Below the pieces are notes generated by a model that made no database searches, was not told the DNA's origin, and worked only from the letters and a program-made list of their open reading frames with translations. Shown piece by piece: positions 34,514-41,958 of a stretch of 64,000 bases of DNA (positions within the stretch are counted from its first letter, which is position 1; each line of letters starts with the position of its first letter). Both the position numbers and the translations under genes were made by a program. Location: contig CP076546.1 of assembly GCA_018889975.1 (NCBI GenBank), positions 2,356,001 through 2,420,000 of the forward strand, in the 5' to 3' direction. This DNA is from Bacillus sp. NP157. GTDB taxonomy: Bacteria; Pseudomonadota; Gammaproteobacteria; Xanthomonadales; Rhodanobacteraceae.

Positions 34514-34990
34514 TCAACCCGGCCGCGACCCGCTCTTCACGGCCCACTTGGCCATAGCGACCTTCCGCTTGATCGTAACGGCACTTGCCGCCTTGCTGTC
34601 GCTCATCTGTGGCTTTGCCACCGCACTTGAGTATTCGTTCGGCAGCGACTCCAACGTCTTCCCTTTAGCAACCAGCTCGTGAAGTGCGTAGTCTGCCAGC
34701 CGCAAGAGCGCACCGCCCCAGGCCGCCGGATTCTCTGAATGCGCTTGAATTGACGCGATGAGTGCCCCGGGCACCCCGATCTTCAGCTGGTGATGCGACT
34801 CGCCCTTTGGCGCCCGCAGACGCCGCGATTCAAGAATCGTCTTCTGCCCCGGCTGCTTCGCGCTCACGAAGTGGTCAAACGCAGGCTTCGCGGGTGCGGT
34901 CACCCTCGGCCGGCGCGCAGCATCCGCCAGCCTTTTCATATCTGGTTTTTCTGCCGGCGATTTGCGGGGTGCGGTCTTCTTGGGGGGCAT
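34514..34990 (-). CDS. Basic protein downstream of ParA, candidate centromere-binding partner
   Basis: 158 residues, strongly basic, with a Lys/Pro-rich disordered N-terminus (PPKKTAPRKSPAEKP). The middle (HHQLKIGVPGALIASIQAHSENPAAWGGALLRLADYALHEL) could form an RHH. It starts 30 nt after the parA stop on the same strand, the usual place for a small DNA-binding partner of ParA. No ParB family motif is visible. The role is inferred from position and charge. Confidence 0.5.
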   Translation of the reverse strand: MPPKKTAPRKSPAEKPDMKRLADAARRPRVTAPAKPAFDHFVSAKQPGQKTILESRRLRAPKGESHHQLKIGVPGALIASIQAHSENPAAWGGALLRLADYALHELVAKGKTLESLPNEYSSAVAKPQMSDSKAASAVTIKRKVAMAKWAVKSGSRPG

Positions 34991-35020
34991 AAGAAAGATA
35001 TTTATCGAGTTGGGGGAAGT

Positions 35021-35653
35021 TTACGCAGCGACCGGAGCTTTGGGCACGTCGTTGCCGGTTTCGGGCGCAGGGTCCGACAGCACCGGGGCCATCGCCGCGC
35101 AAAATTCGTCGCGGGCTGCGGCGGCCCAACGGCTTTTGCTGTTGCCCGGACAAAACAGGGTGGTGCCGGCCGACAGCGCCTGGGCAAGGGCTGCGCGGTC
35201 GCGAAAGTAGGCCTGGCCCGGGAATTGGTCCGCCAGCAGCCGCGCCTGGTCCGCACGGTCCAAGCGAACGCGGTTCGGAACGACCACCGCCAAGCGGCCG
35301 GCTTGCTGCAAATCTTCGAGTGCTTGAAAGAGCAACACATGGCTGGCTTGGTCGCACAGCGTGGGCATGATTAAGACGTCGCCCGGTAAGCGACGTGCCC
35401 GACCGACAACGCCGGGTGAGCAGTCATGCACAACCGACTCGAAACCTCGCGACAACGCCGGCAAGATGGCGAAAGGGAGCACATGCCCCGCTCGGCGGGC
35501 GAGCGCACCAAAGGCAAGGGCCGCCCCACCGCTCTCGTCGTCGTCGACTAAGAGCACTCGCTCCCCGCGCGACGCGAGCAAACCGGCAAAGTTGAGGGCG
35601 AGCGTCGTTTTGCCGGAGCCGCCCCGGGCGCTCACAAACGCATAGTCAGTCAT
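35021..35653 (-). CDS. parA: ParA-family partition ATPase
   Basis: 210 residues from the ATG at 35653. It opens MTDYAFVSARGGSGKTTLAL, the deviant Walker A of ParA/MinD ATPases (residues 9-17), followed by LLVDDDESGGAA (Walker A' region) and VVHDCSPGVVG (Walker B). There is no N-terminal HTH domain, so this is a small type Ib-like ParA. Family role: positions plasmid copies through a DNA-binding partner. The start overlaps the upstream small gene by 8 nt. Together with the iteron origin this supports plasmid-like maintenance. Confidence 0.85.
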   Translation of the reverse strand: MTDYAFVSARGGSGKTTLALNFAGLLASRGERVLLVDDDESGGAALAFGALARRAGHVLPFAILPALSRGFESVVHDCSPGVVGRARRLPGDVLIMPTLCDQASHVLLFQALEDLQQAGRLAVVVPNRVRLDRADQARLLADQFPGQAYFRDRAALAQALSAGTTLFCPGNSKSRWAAAARDEFCAAMAPVLSDPAPETGNDVPKAPVAA

Positions 35654-35846
35654 AAGAGCAACCTTTGAGCGCTTTCGAGAGCGACGACCGCAACGCATCC
35701 AGCCGCTTCAGAGCCCGCTTGGGCGCGAGATCCATAGCGCTGCCCTCCGCATGGGCTGCTCGACGACGACGGCAAACCGCGCGACGGTGTGGGGCGGCGC
35801 GCTGACCGACCGCTACGCGCATCGACTCATGCCTGGATTGCTTCAT
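35646..35846 (-). CDS. Small basic protein between ankyrin gene and parA
   Basis: 66 residues (start proposed at ATG 35846; a shorter start at 35735 is also possible). Very Arg-rich middle, with a C-terminal helix PKRALKRLDALRSSLSKAL. It overlaps the ankyrin gene by 20 nt and parA by 8 nt, so if translated it is coupled to both. It could be a small DNA-binding or relay peptide. Coding status uncertain. Confidence 0.4.
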   Translation of the reverse strand: MKQSRHESMRVAVGQRAAPHRRAVCRRRRAAHAEGSAMDLAPKRALKRLDALRSSLSKALKGCSYD

Positions 35847-36453
35847 GGCTTGCTCCGTCCAAAGAGTGTTTTGCTGCGCCGCGCGTGTGGTGGGCCACCA
35901 CGGGTTGACGACGAAACTTGCCGCATCCGCCTTGGGCACGTGCCCGTTCGAGCAGGTCACGGCGCCGCAAGGTGCTTTGCGCCGCCGCTATTGCGGCGGC
36001 ATAACGATCTGTGTAACGAGCCCCCGACAAAGGGTCGAGCCGCAGCGACTCAGGGTCCATAAGCCATTCCACATCGTTGTCGCCGGCAGGGTGGGGGTCG
36101 AAGCAACCGACATCGTCAAACGCGCGCTGCCTCACAGCAACCGCCAGGGCGCGCGGCATCGTGTCGGCAACCGCCGACGGGATAAGTCCCTTCGTGTCCC
36201 GGTGATCGAGTGCCGCGCCGGCCTCCAATAGCCGGGCGCAAATCACCTCCAACGCGTGGGCCTCGCGAGTGCGCATTGTGTGCAACGCCGCGCTGTAAGC
36301 AGCCACGCACACATGCAGCGCGGTCCTCTCCCACAGCTGGCTCGGAAGCCGTCGGTTGGGGTCCGCTCCTGCCTTAAGTAGGGCGGCGACCGTCGAAAGG
36401 TCCGCCTGTGCCACGGCAAGGTGAAGCGCGTAGCGTTGCGCATTAGTGGTCAT
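35827..36453 (-). CDS. Ankyrin-repeat protein in the parA operon
   Basis: 208 residues from the ATG at 36453. Three N-terminal ankyrin repeats: ALHLAVAQADLSTVAALLKAGADP, TALHVCVAAYSAA...VICARLLEAGAALDHRD, and TKGLIPSAVAD. The C-terminal ~90 residues contain PLSGARYTDRYAAAIAAAQ and a basic tail. It overlaps the preceding gene by 11 nt, within the family-2 operon that ends with parA. Ankyrin proteins mediate protein-protein contacts; the partner is unknown. Confidence 0.72.
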   Translation of the reverse strand: MTTNAQRYALHLAVAQADLSTVAALLKAGADPNRRLPSQLWERTALHVCVAAYSAALHTMRTREAHALEVICARLLEAGAALDHRDTKGLIPSAVADTMPRALAVAVRQRAFDDVGCFDPHPAGDNDVEWLMDPESLRLDPLSGARYTDRYAAAIAAAQSTLRRRDLLERARAQGGCGKFRRQPVVAHHTRGAAKHSLDGASHEAIQA

Positions 36454-36748
36454 GGCGCACCCCGCGGTGCGCACCCAGGCGCTGGTAAATCGCGGCAACC
36501 TCGGCCTCGCTCACGCCGCATCCGTCGGTCTCCAAGTGGGCCAGGTAGCGGACCATGTCCTTGGCGCGCAGCTGAAGCTCAGAGACGCGGTTGTCATGGA
36601 GCATGTAGCTCCAGCTCGTATGAAAGCGCGGGCTCGTGTCCAGCTCCCAGCGCTGGGCATCGGTCAGCTGCGCGCGTTGTGCTGTCAAGAACGCACGGGC
36701 CTGGTCGTCGGAATAGCGTGGGGTCTTGAGTGGGGTTGTGACCGTCAT
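36443..36748 (-). CDS. Hypothetical protein, first gene of the ankyrin-parA operon
   Basis: 101 residues, soluble and helical (SDDQARAFLTAQRAQLTDAQRWELD, then VSELQLRAKDMVRYLAHLE). Unrecognised. It is driven by the family-2 promoter at 36773-36860, with AGCAGGT upstream of the ATG. It overlaps the ankyrin gene, so it is probably co-produced with the partition genes. Confidence 0.55.
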   Translation of the reverse strand: MTVTTPLKTPRYSDDQARAFLTAQRAQLTDAQRWELDTSPRFHTSWSYMLHDNRVSELQLRAKDMVRYLAHLETDGCGVSEAEVAAIYQRLGAHRGVRHDH

Positions 36749-36772
36749 GGCGATTTACCTGCTTAGTTTCTA

Positions 36773-36860
36773 TTGGGGTGGTTTATGCTTCTACATGATC
36801 ACGTTAACGCGTCGGGGGCGGATGTCAACGTGTTCTGGAAACTATTTTGCGTGCCTGCAG
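36773..36860 (-). promoter_or_regulatory. Family-2 promoter with conserved leader, ankyrin-parA operon
   Basis: Leftward: CTGCAG (36855-36860), -35 TTGACA (36823-36828), 16 nt, -10 TAACGT (36801-36806), leader GAAGCATAAACCACCCCAA (36773-36791). ATG 24 nt further. Consensus -35 here, so probably one of the strongest copies. Confidence 0.82.
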
Positions 36861-36865
36861 CGCCC

Positions 36866-37327
36866 TCAGTAAACGACGCGCACCAGCTGCTCGCCGCGAT
36901 AAGTGCCGCTTCCCGCCCTCTGCCCCGCGGGGATGCTCCCGACCACCTTCAGCGTCACCGGCGTCCTGCCCTGCCCTACCGCTCCGACGCCACTCGTGCT
37001 GTTCCACGCCCGGCCGGTCGGCGACGCCAAGGTGTAGGCGAGCGTCGTGCCACTCGGGCTGTGTAACTGCGGAACGCTGTCGAGGTAGACCATGACTGGA
37101 GTGCCTTTGGTGCAGGTCAAAGAGATGATGCCCGCATGGGCAGTTGCTGAAGCTGCAGCACCGTCAGATCGATAGTCGGCAAAGCTCAAGGGTTGGGTCG
37201 CGATACTGCAGCTGTCCACCACCGTTGCGCTGATGAGCAGTGTGCCGGTGACGGTAGTCCCGCTGGCGCCGAAGGCAACGGCCGACAGCGCGCACAGGGC
37301 AAAAAGACGAGTGACGGGGCGACTCAC
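36866..37327 (-). CDS. Orphan SCPU/archaic chaperone-usher pilin-like secreted protein
   Basis: 153 residues. The signal peptide (LFALCALSAVAFGASG) is followed by a spore-coat-U (SCPU)-type fold: TLLISATVVDSCSIATQPLSF with the first conserved Cys, then ISLTCTKGTPVMVYLDS with the second, and TLKVVGSIPAGQ...GTYRGEQLVRVVY at the end, a donor-strand-type C-terminal pattern. Family role: subunit of archaic chaperone-usher pili (Csu-like). No chaperone or usher gene is nearby, so it is an orphan subunit or acts alone. Overlaps the preceding gene by 4 nt. Confidence 0.75.
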   Translation of the reverse strand: MSRPVTRLFALCALSAVAFGASGTTVTGTLLISATVVDSCSIATQPLSFADYRSDGAAASATAHAGIISLTCTKGTPVMVYLDSVPQLHSPSGTTLAYTLASPTGRAWNSTSGVGAVGQGRTPVTLKVVGSIPAGQRAGSGTYRGEQLVRVVY

Positions 37328-37833
37328 GGCTGCGCCTCCGGGTGCTTTACCTCGCGGGCGTTCTCCTCTGCCCGCACCGAACGCTTAGGCTTGGGTTTTT
37401 GACGCGAAGCCCCGGCGCCGGCCGCTGCCCGGCGGTCTGCCTCGACCGCGGCGAGCACCACCTTTAACGCCTCGAAGGCTTCTTCCCGGTGGCCAAAGGT
37501 CTTCGGTTCGAGTCGGGCGATGCGATAGTAGCGGCGAAGCAAGAGGGTGAGCTGATGGTCGGCGTCGTAAAGGGCTTCGCAGTGAGCGAGGGAACGGCAC
37601 GCCTGGTTGTAAGAGTGAGGCCAGGCGCGGCTCGGTGACCGGGCGGTGCGGGTCACGCCGCAGTCCTCGTCGTCGGACGGATACCAGCGGCCACCGCGGT
37701 CAGAGCTGCCTGCTGGATGTTCGATGCGAGCTGCTCGGCGTGCATGCGTTACGAGGGCCTGAAGGGCGTTAACCAGCGCGTCGGGGTCGGCTTGGAAAGC
37801 CTTCAGCACGTCACGTTCAACTTTGTGGGTCAT
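37324..37833 (-). CDS. Hypothetical protein coupled to the SCPU pilin gene
   Basis: 169 residues, soluble. The helical N-terminus (DPDALVNALQALVTHARRAARIEHP) leads to a central region with two Cys, and a basic tail (RQKPKPKRSVRAEENAREVKH). Unrecognised. It starts after the family-2 promoter at 37860 with AAAGGA before the ATG. Confidence 0.5.
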   Translation of the reverse strand: MTHKVERDVLKAFQADPDALVNALQALVTHARRAARIEHPAGSSDRGGRWYPSDDEDCGVTRTARSPSRAWPHSYNQACRSLAHCEALYDADHQLTLLLRRYYRIARLEPKTFGHREEAFEALKVVLAAVEADRRAAAGAGASRQKPKPKRSVRAEENAREVKHPEAQP

Positions 37834-37859
37834 GGCAGATTCCTTTTGCGGTTGAGATA

Positions 37860-37947
37860 TTGGGGTGTTTTTTGCTTCCCCATAACCACAGTAAGCGATC
37901 TCGAGAGCCGCGCAAGGGGGGTCGAAGCAGATTTCTCGTGACTGCAG
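37860..37947 (-). promoter_or_regulatory. Family-2 promoter with conserved leader, SCPU pilin operon
   Basis: Leftward: CTGCAG (37942-37947), -35 TTGCGC (37910-37915), 16 nt, -10 TACTGT (37888-37893), leader GAAGCAAAAAACACCCCAA (37860-37878). ATG 26 nt downstream. Confidence 0.8.
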
Positions 37948-38040
37948 AGCGCCTGCAGCGGTAAGCGAACGCGGGGCTTTTCTTTCACTTCTTCATCCCA
38001 TTGGGCCGTTGGCGCAGGCGGCAGCGGTGCTGCCGTGCTT
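37910..38040. repeat. Duplicated intergenic module, copy 1
   Basis: This stretch, from GCGCAA through GTCGAAGCAGATT, ACTGCAGAGCGCCT and CCCATTGGGCCGT to the hairpin GGCAGCGGTGCTGCC, recurs at 42636-42770 with only scattered differences. It carries the upstream half of a family-2 promoter and an outward hairpin. Confidence 0.7.
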
Positions 38041-38280
38041 CGCCACGATGACAGGCTGGCTGTGCCCCCAATCTGAAAGCCTGGGCCCAGTTCGGTGGCT
38101 CGCGGCGCTTCTGCACCCATAAATTGTCACGGTAAATGCCGTCGCAGACACGCACGATTTGGCGCAAAATGATGTGGAGCCGAAGGTTGCCGTCTGATTC
38201 AACTGATCGCTTTGGACCAAGTGGCCAGGTCGCTTGCTCACTGACCTGCTCTGAATGTGTATCCATCAAAGGAATATGAA

Positions 38281-39003
38281 ATGGCGCGATGCACGGCACC
38301 AGTAAGAGGACATAGCTCGGCAGCCGCAGCTGCCGAGTGTCCCGCATGTCGTTACCGCACTCGGGGTTACGCTAGCTACGGTGGAGGAGGCTCTTACTCG
38401 CCGCCAGCGTATCCGTCGGGGAGCACCGGCGGCAGCCGCAGCGCCAGCAGCGGTTCCGGGGGAGGTGCGAGGCCGCGCTGGTCGAAAGCAGGTTCATCAC
38501 TTGCCTACACGCCCGCCCAGGTCATGTCACTGACGCCCATCCGGGAAACAGTCGAGAAGCGAGCGGCAGAGCAACCGGACCTTCGTGACGTCTTCCTCTG
38601 CCACGCTTGGGATGACCGGGACGGCGCTGCAAAAGAGTTACATGGATTGCTTGTAGCAGCGGGCGTAAAAGTCTGGTTCAGCGAGACAGACCTGGGTCTT
38701 GGCGTTCCAATGATGCGGGCCATCGACAAAGGTCTTGCGAATTCGCGAATCGGACTCGTCCTGGTGACCCCTGCGCTCTTGGCCCGCCTCCCGACGGGAG
38801 GTGTCGCGGACAAGGAACTTTCGGCGCTTCTCGCCGGCAACCAGCTCATTCCCATCGTGCACAACACGACCTATTCAGAGCTTCGTAACGTCAGCCCCTT
38901 GCTGGCTTCCCGGAGCGGCCTCGATACTGCTGAGGATTCAATGACCGTGGTCGCCGCGAAAATCGCTGAGATAAGCGCAGTAGTCCCCGCGCAAATGCGG
39001 TGA
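38281..39003 (+). CDS. TIR-domain protein with N-terminal zinc-binding and Gly/Ser-rich linker
   Basis: 240 residues from the ATG at 38281 (AAAGGAATATGAA upstream). The N-terminus ARCTAPVRGHSSA...ECPAC (residues 3-23) is a short Cys motif seen ahead of various bacterial effectors. A Gly/Ser/Tyr-rich linker (about 30-65) follows. The TIR domain (about 103-225) has DVFLCHAWDDRDGAAKEL, VKVWFSETDLGLG, SRIGLVLVTPALL and DKELSALL with the presumed catalytic E179. Bacterial TIR proteins cleave NAD+ or make cyclic ADP-ribose signals in anti-phage defence. No adjacent SLOG-type effector (ThsA) is present, so the system type is open. Confidence 0.8.
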   Translation: MARCTAPVRGHSSAAAAAECPACRYRTRGYASYGGGGSYSPPAYPSGSTGGSRSASSGSGGGARPRWSKAGSSLAYTPAQVMSLTPIRETVEKRAAEQPDLRDVFLCHAWDDRDGAAKELHGLLVAAGVKVWFSETDLGLGVPMMRAIDKGLANSRIGLVLVTPALLARLPTGGVADKELSALLAGNQLIPIVHNTTYSELRNVSPLLASRSGLDTAEDSMTVVAAKIAEISAVVPAQMR

Positions 39004-39048
39004 CCGGAGGACCCAGCGCAAGGATCTGCCCTTTAGCCATTGGCTTAA

Positions 39049-39067
39049 ACGGCGGCACTGCCGCCGT
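39049..39067. terminator. Hairpin between convergent genes
   Basis: Perfect stem ACGGCGGCA / TGCCGCCGT with a 1-nt centre, between the TIR gene stop and the convergent RHH-like gene end. There is no T-run, so termination strength is uncertain. It resembles the hairpins at about 38021-38035 and 42750-42766. Confidence 0.5.
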
Positions 39068-39158
39068 GCTTCACCGCTCGGGGGCGGGACTTGGCTTGCT
39101 TTCTCTCCCTCCCGAATGGGCCGGGCGCGTAAGCGGCCGGAGAATCCAGACGTATTCT

Positions 39159-39587
39159 TCAGCCCGCGGTGCGCAGCTCTCGTTCCAGCAAAGCGCGAAT
39201 GACATCGGTCAGCGTCCACTGCAGCTCTGCCGCCCAGTTCTGGAGCGTCGTCCGCTCTGCAACCGCCAATGGCACCATCAGCACCACTCCGCCATCGGTC
39301 ACACCCCTGGGCGCAGCCAAGCCTTTCACTCCACGGGCTAGCCCCCGGCGCACAAAGACCGACACCGCCGCGTTCCGAGAAGCGAAGCGTGTCGCTGCAG
39401 CGGTCAGGCGCACATAGAGGTCACCCGAGACCGTGACTTTGAGGTATTGGGTTTTGGCGGGCACATCGGGCTCTGCGGTGGCTGGGCGCAAAGCCTGACG
39501 TGCTATAGCCGCATAGTCAAATTCTGGGGTGACTTTTGCGTTGCCTAGAAGCCACCGTGCGGTGGCGGACATGTCAATTTCAGTCAT
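39159..39587 (-). CDS. Protein with two RHH-like segments
   Basis: 142 residues from the ATG at 39587, overlapping the upstream stop as ATGA. Two segments have strand-helix-helix character: YLKVTVSGDLYVRLTAAATRF (about 50-70) and VLMVPLAVAERTTLQNWAAELQWTLTDVIRALLERELR (about 101-138). It could be a DNA-binding regulator or partition protein. Assignment is by pattern only. Confidence 0.5.
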   Translation of the reverse strand: MTEIDMSATARWLLGNAKVTPEFDYAAIARQALRPATAEPDVPAKTQYLKVTVSGDLYVRLTAAATRFASRNAAVSVFVRRGLARGVKGLAAPRGVTDGGVVLMVPLAVAERTTLQNWAAELQWTLTDVIRALLERELRTAG

Positions 39588-39871
39588 TCGGCTCCCTCGC
39601 GAGCTTTTTTCCACTCTTTGCTGAGCTTCTTGTATCCGCCTGCGGAGCCGTCGACCGTGAAAACTAATCCGTCAACCTCGATTTGTTCGCCGGTGATGGC
39701 CGACTTGGCAGTGTGGTTCGCGCACCATTCCGTGCCCCAACCTAAGCTGCTTTCTTTCGTGAATCCGGTCGGCTCGGCCGATACGTCGAGGTAATTGGCG
39801 ACGAGACCAGGGTTGAGGCCCATCGAGACGAGGGTGCTTGGATCGTTGATGACGCGTGTTTGAATGTTCAT
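39584..39871 (-). CDS. Hypothetical protein, first gene of a family-2 operon
   Basis: 95 residues, soluble; one Cys in GTEWCANHTAKSAITGEQI, with a C-terminal basic helix (KKLSKEWKKAREG). Unrecognised. It has AGGA before the ATG and a family-2 promoter at 39889-39979, and is coupled to the RHH-like gene. Confidence 0.5.
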   Translation of the reverse strand: MNIQTRVINDPSTLVSMGLNPGLVANYLDVSAEPTGFTKESSLGWGTEWCANHTAKSAITGEQIEVDGLVFTVDGSAGGYKKLSKEWKKAREGAE

Positions 39872-39888
39872 ACGCTTTCCTATTGTTG

Positions 39889-39979
39889 TTGGGGTGTTTA
39901 TTGCTTCTGCTGCACATTCACGTTACCGCGTTATAGACAGCTGTCAACGTGATCTGCGACTTATTTCTTGTGCCTGCAG
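39889..39979 (-). promoter_or_regulatory. Family-2 promoter with conserved leader
   Basis: Leftward: CTGCAG (39974-39979), -35 TTGACA (39942-39947), 16 nt, -10 TAACGT (39920-39925), leader GAAGCAATAAACACCCCAA (39889-39907). ATG 17 nt downstream. Confidence 0.82.
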
Positions 39980-40041
39980 CCAGGCTGCCGTGGCGGCGGA
40001 TGTTTGATGCAAGGCGCGGTGCACCCCTACCACGCTGCGCT

Positions 40042-40836
40042 TCAAATGCCCGGAAGCGATACCCCCAATGCTTTGGCGTCCCGTTTCACTTCTTCGGGTG
40101 TCCGCCCTAGCTGCTCCGCCAACCTCCCAAGGCTCGTGCACCCTGCATCGATCAAACGGGCCAGCTGCTGCCGGCGCTCGAACGACGCGTGGAAAATGGG
40201 CAGACCCAGGAACTTGGCTGCGTCGCGAACATGGCGCTGTGACAGGCCGAGGCGCGCAGCGACGTCGGGCGCGCTGGCTCTCTGGCGAAGAAGTTCAGCC
40301 ACTTCGTTCCGTTGCACTTCTTCACTTTTCGGCGCCGGCCGGAGGGCCCCACGGTCATTGATGACCATCCCCACCGGGATACCCATGCGCTTTGCGATTT
40401 CGGAGCCGGTCAAGCCCTGGCGGTAGAGTTCGTCCACCTGCTGCCGGCGCAGCGCCCGGCGCTCGCTGACGCTCAAGCCTCCCTGCTTAAGCGCGTTCTG
40501 CCGACGCCACGCTTCAGCGCCGCCCTTGGCATGCCGAACGGGAAGCCCAGCTGCTTTGAAGTGCGCCACCACGCGGCCGTAGGCAACCCCCATTAGATCC
40601 GCGGACTCACCGACGGTCTTCCCCTGGGCATGGCACCATGCTGCCCGGTCTTGCGCAACGGCGGGCATCGACTGCTGCCCCATGTGCCGAAGAAGCGAAT
40701 ACCGCCCATCTCCTTCGTCCCGACCACCCGTCACCAGGTCGGTGAACGCCCACTTCTCCTCTTGACCGGTGAGGGAGAATCTTCGAGACAGGGCTATGGC
40801 CTGGAGGTCCTGAAAAGTGGCGTGGCGCAACAGCAT
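40042..40836 (-). CDS. Protein with four consecutive helix-turn-helix-like units
   Basis: 264 residues from the ATG at 40836 (MLLRH), close to the stop of the gene before it. The C-terminal two thirds contain four HTH-like units: GKTVGESADLMGVAYGRVVAHF, GLTGSEIAKRMGIPVGMVI, RASAPDVAARLGLSQRHVRDA, and GCTSLGRLAEQLGRTPEEVKRDA. Each carries the A-x3-G-x5-V pattern of a Homeodomain-like HTH. Such an array could bind tandem DNA repeats. Candidate regulator or DNA-organising protein of the element. Family-2 operon. Confidence 0.65.
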   Translation of the reverse strand: MLLRHATFQDLQAIALSRRFSLTGQEEKWAFTDLVTGGRDEGDGRYSLLRHMGQQSMPAVAQDRAAWCHAQGKTVGESADLMGVAYGRVVAHFKAAGLPVRHAKGGAEAWRRQNALKQGGLSVSERRALRRQQVDELYRQGLTGSEIAKRMGIPVGMVINDRGALRPAPKSEEVQRNEVAELLRQRASAPDVAARLGLSQRHVRDAAKFLGLPIFHASFERRQQLARLIDAGCTSLGRLAEQLGRTPEEVKRDAKALGVSLPGI

Positions 40837-40840
40837 GCCA

Positions 40841-41080
40841 TCAGCCCTGTTGGCCGATGGCGATGGCGATCCCATCGAGTTCGTCGGCGACGGCAGCGAG
40901 ATTTTCGCAGCGGATGATGTCGCTGGCCCACTGGTTGCCGACTGGGTTAAGGGTCCATCGCGGCATCGGCTCGCCACAGCCATTGCTGGCCGCGGCCATG
41001 CGGTCTCGGTCGCTCGCAGGTGACAGGTCATAGCCGAGTTTCAGTGCTGCATTTTCGAGAGTCGAGCGTGCGTAGTTCAT
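40841..41080 (-). CDS. Hypothetical protein upstream of the HTH-array gene
   Basis: 79 residues, soluble; begins NYARSTLENAALKLGYDLSPASDRDRMAAA, with a C-terminal helix AADELDGIAIAIG. Unrecognised. AAGGA lies before the ATG, and the stop is 4 nt from the next ATG, so the two are coupled. Confidence 0.5.
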   Translation of the reverse strand: MNYARSTLENAALKLGYDLSPASDRDRMAAASNGCGEPMPRWTLNPVGNQWASDIIRCENLAAVADELDGIAIAIGQQG

Positions 41081-41098
41081 GTGCGTTGTCCTTTTTTA

Positions 41099-41188
41099 AT
41101 GGGGTGGTATTTGCTTCTTTTACAAATTCACGTTACAACTTTTCGAATGACTGTCAACGTGCTCTATAAGTTATTTTTCCAACTGCAG
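41099..41188 (-). promoter_or_regulatory. Family-2 promoter with conserved leader, HTH-array operon
   Basis: Leftward: CTGCAG (41183-41188), -35 TTGACA (41152-41157), 16 nt, -10 TAACGT (41130-41135), leader GAAGCAAATACCACCCCAT (41099-41117). ATG 18 nt downstream. The rest of the gap (41189-41381) has no gene but contains a GGCCGGGGCGCTGGCG segment shared with about 42820. Confidence 0.82.
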
Positions 41189-41381
41189 CACCCAGGGATA
41201 TTCAACTCGACGTGATCCGTCATTTTCTCTCCAGCACTTTGATCCGCTGGCCCAGGGCCCCAGCGGCGCACCTTTGCTCTGCTCCTAGCCCACCGCTCTT
41301 GCTCTTCTCACCTCATCTCCAAAAGGCCGGGGCGCTGGCGTGCGTCCCATGCTCTCAACCCCTTCAGCCCCACCTCGCAGC

Positions 41382-41927
41382 TCAGGCACTCGGCGTCACC
41401 GGGCCCATCTTCGCGCCGTCTATGACCTCCACCGCCACGGCATGTCCTCCGTCGGTGCTGCAGGCAGCCCCTATGGCGCCAACGTCCGCAACCGCCAGGC
41501 CATCCACGCGCACAGTGACTGCGCCTTCCCGCAACGCGCTGGCCACGCGTATGCATACCGCGCCAGGGAGGGCTTGCAGCGCGATGGAAAAACCGCCGGC
41601 AGGGGTCACTGTGCCATCGGCATCCGTGCGGGCAATCGGTCCGATGCTCCACGCCCCCCATTGCGTCGCGTGGTTGCCGTGTTGCTGCAACGCGGGCGCC
41701 GGGTGAAGCGCGGCGATGGTTGCAGGGTCGGACAAGGCACTGAAGTCATAGGCGCCTTGCTGTTGCGTGGCCACCTGGGCCTCCAGGGCACGCACGGCCG
41801 TAACGAGGGCAAGCGCGTCGCGGGCGGCGTTGCCTTGGAAGCCTAATGCCCAGACCCCGAGGGCGAAGAGCGTCGCTCCCGACAGGGTCAGCAGAACTTC
41901 GACGAGTGTGAAGCCGCGTTGGGGCAT
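41382..41927 (-). CDS. Second type IV prepilin-like protein
   Basis: 181 residues from the ATG at 41927, supported by the family-1 site 31 nt upstream. The very short leader MPQRG is followed by FTLVEVLLTLSGATLFALGVWALG: cleavage at G|F with Glu at +5, a canonical type IV pilin/pseudopilin N-terminus. The C-terminal region has two Cys (VCIRV and GAACST). It differs from the prepilin-like protein at 21079-21639. Minor pilin or pseudopilin of a thin pilus is likely; assembly genes are not in the window. Confidence 0.78.
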   Translation of the reverse strand: MPQRGFTLVEVLLTLSGATLFALGVWALGFQGNAARDALALVTAVRALEAQVATQQQGAYDFSALSDPATIAALHPAPALQQHGNHATQWGAWSIGPIARTDADGTVTPAGGFSIALQALPGAVCIRVASALREGAVTVRVDGLAVADVGAIGAACSTDGGHAVAVEVIDGAKMGPVTPSA

Positions 41928-41958
41928 GGGGCAGAATATGTGGGAGGAACCTCTACCC

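Noticed and set aside
41212-41846. Rightward frames opposite the second prepilin-like gene
   Set aside because: The leftward frame has a canonical prepilin N-terminus and a promoter site. The opposite frames show no motif or ribosome-binding site.
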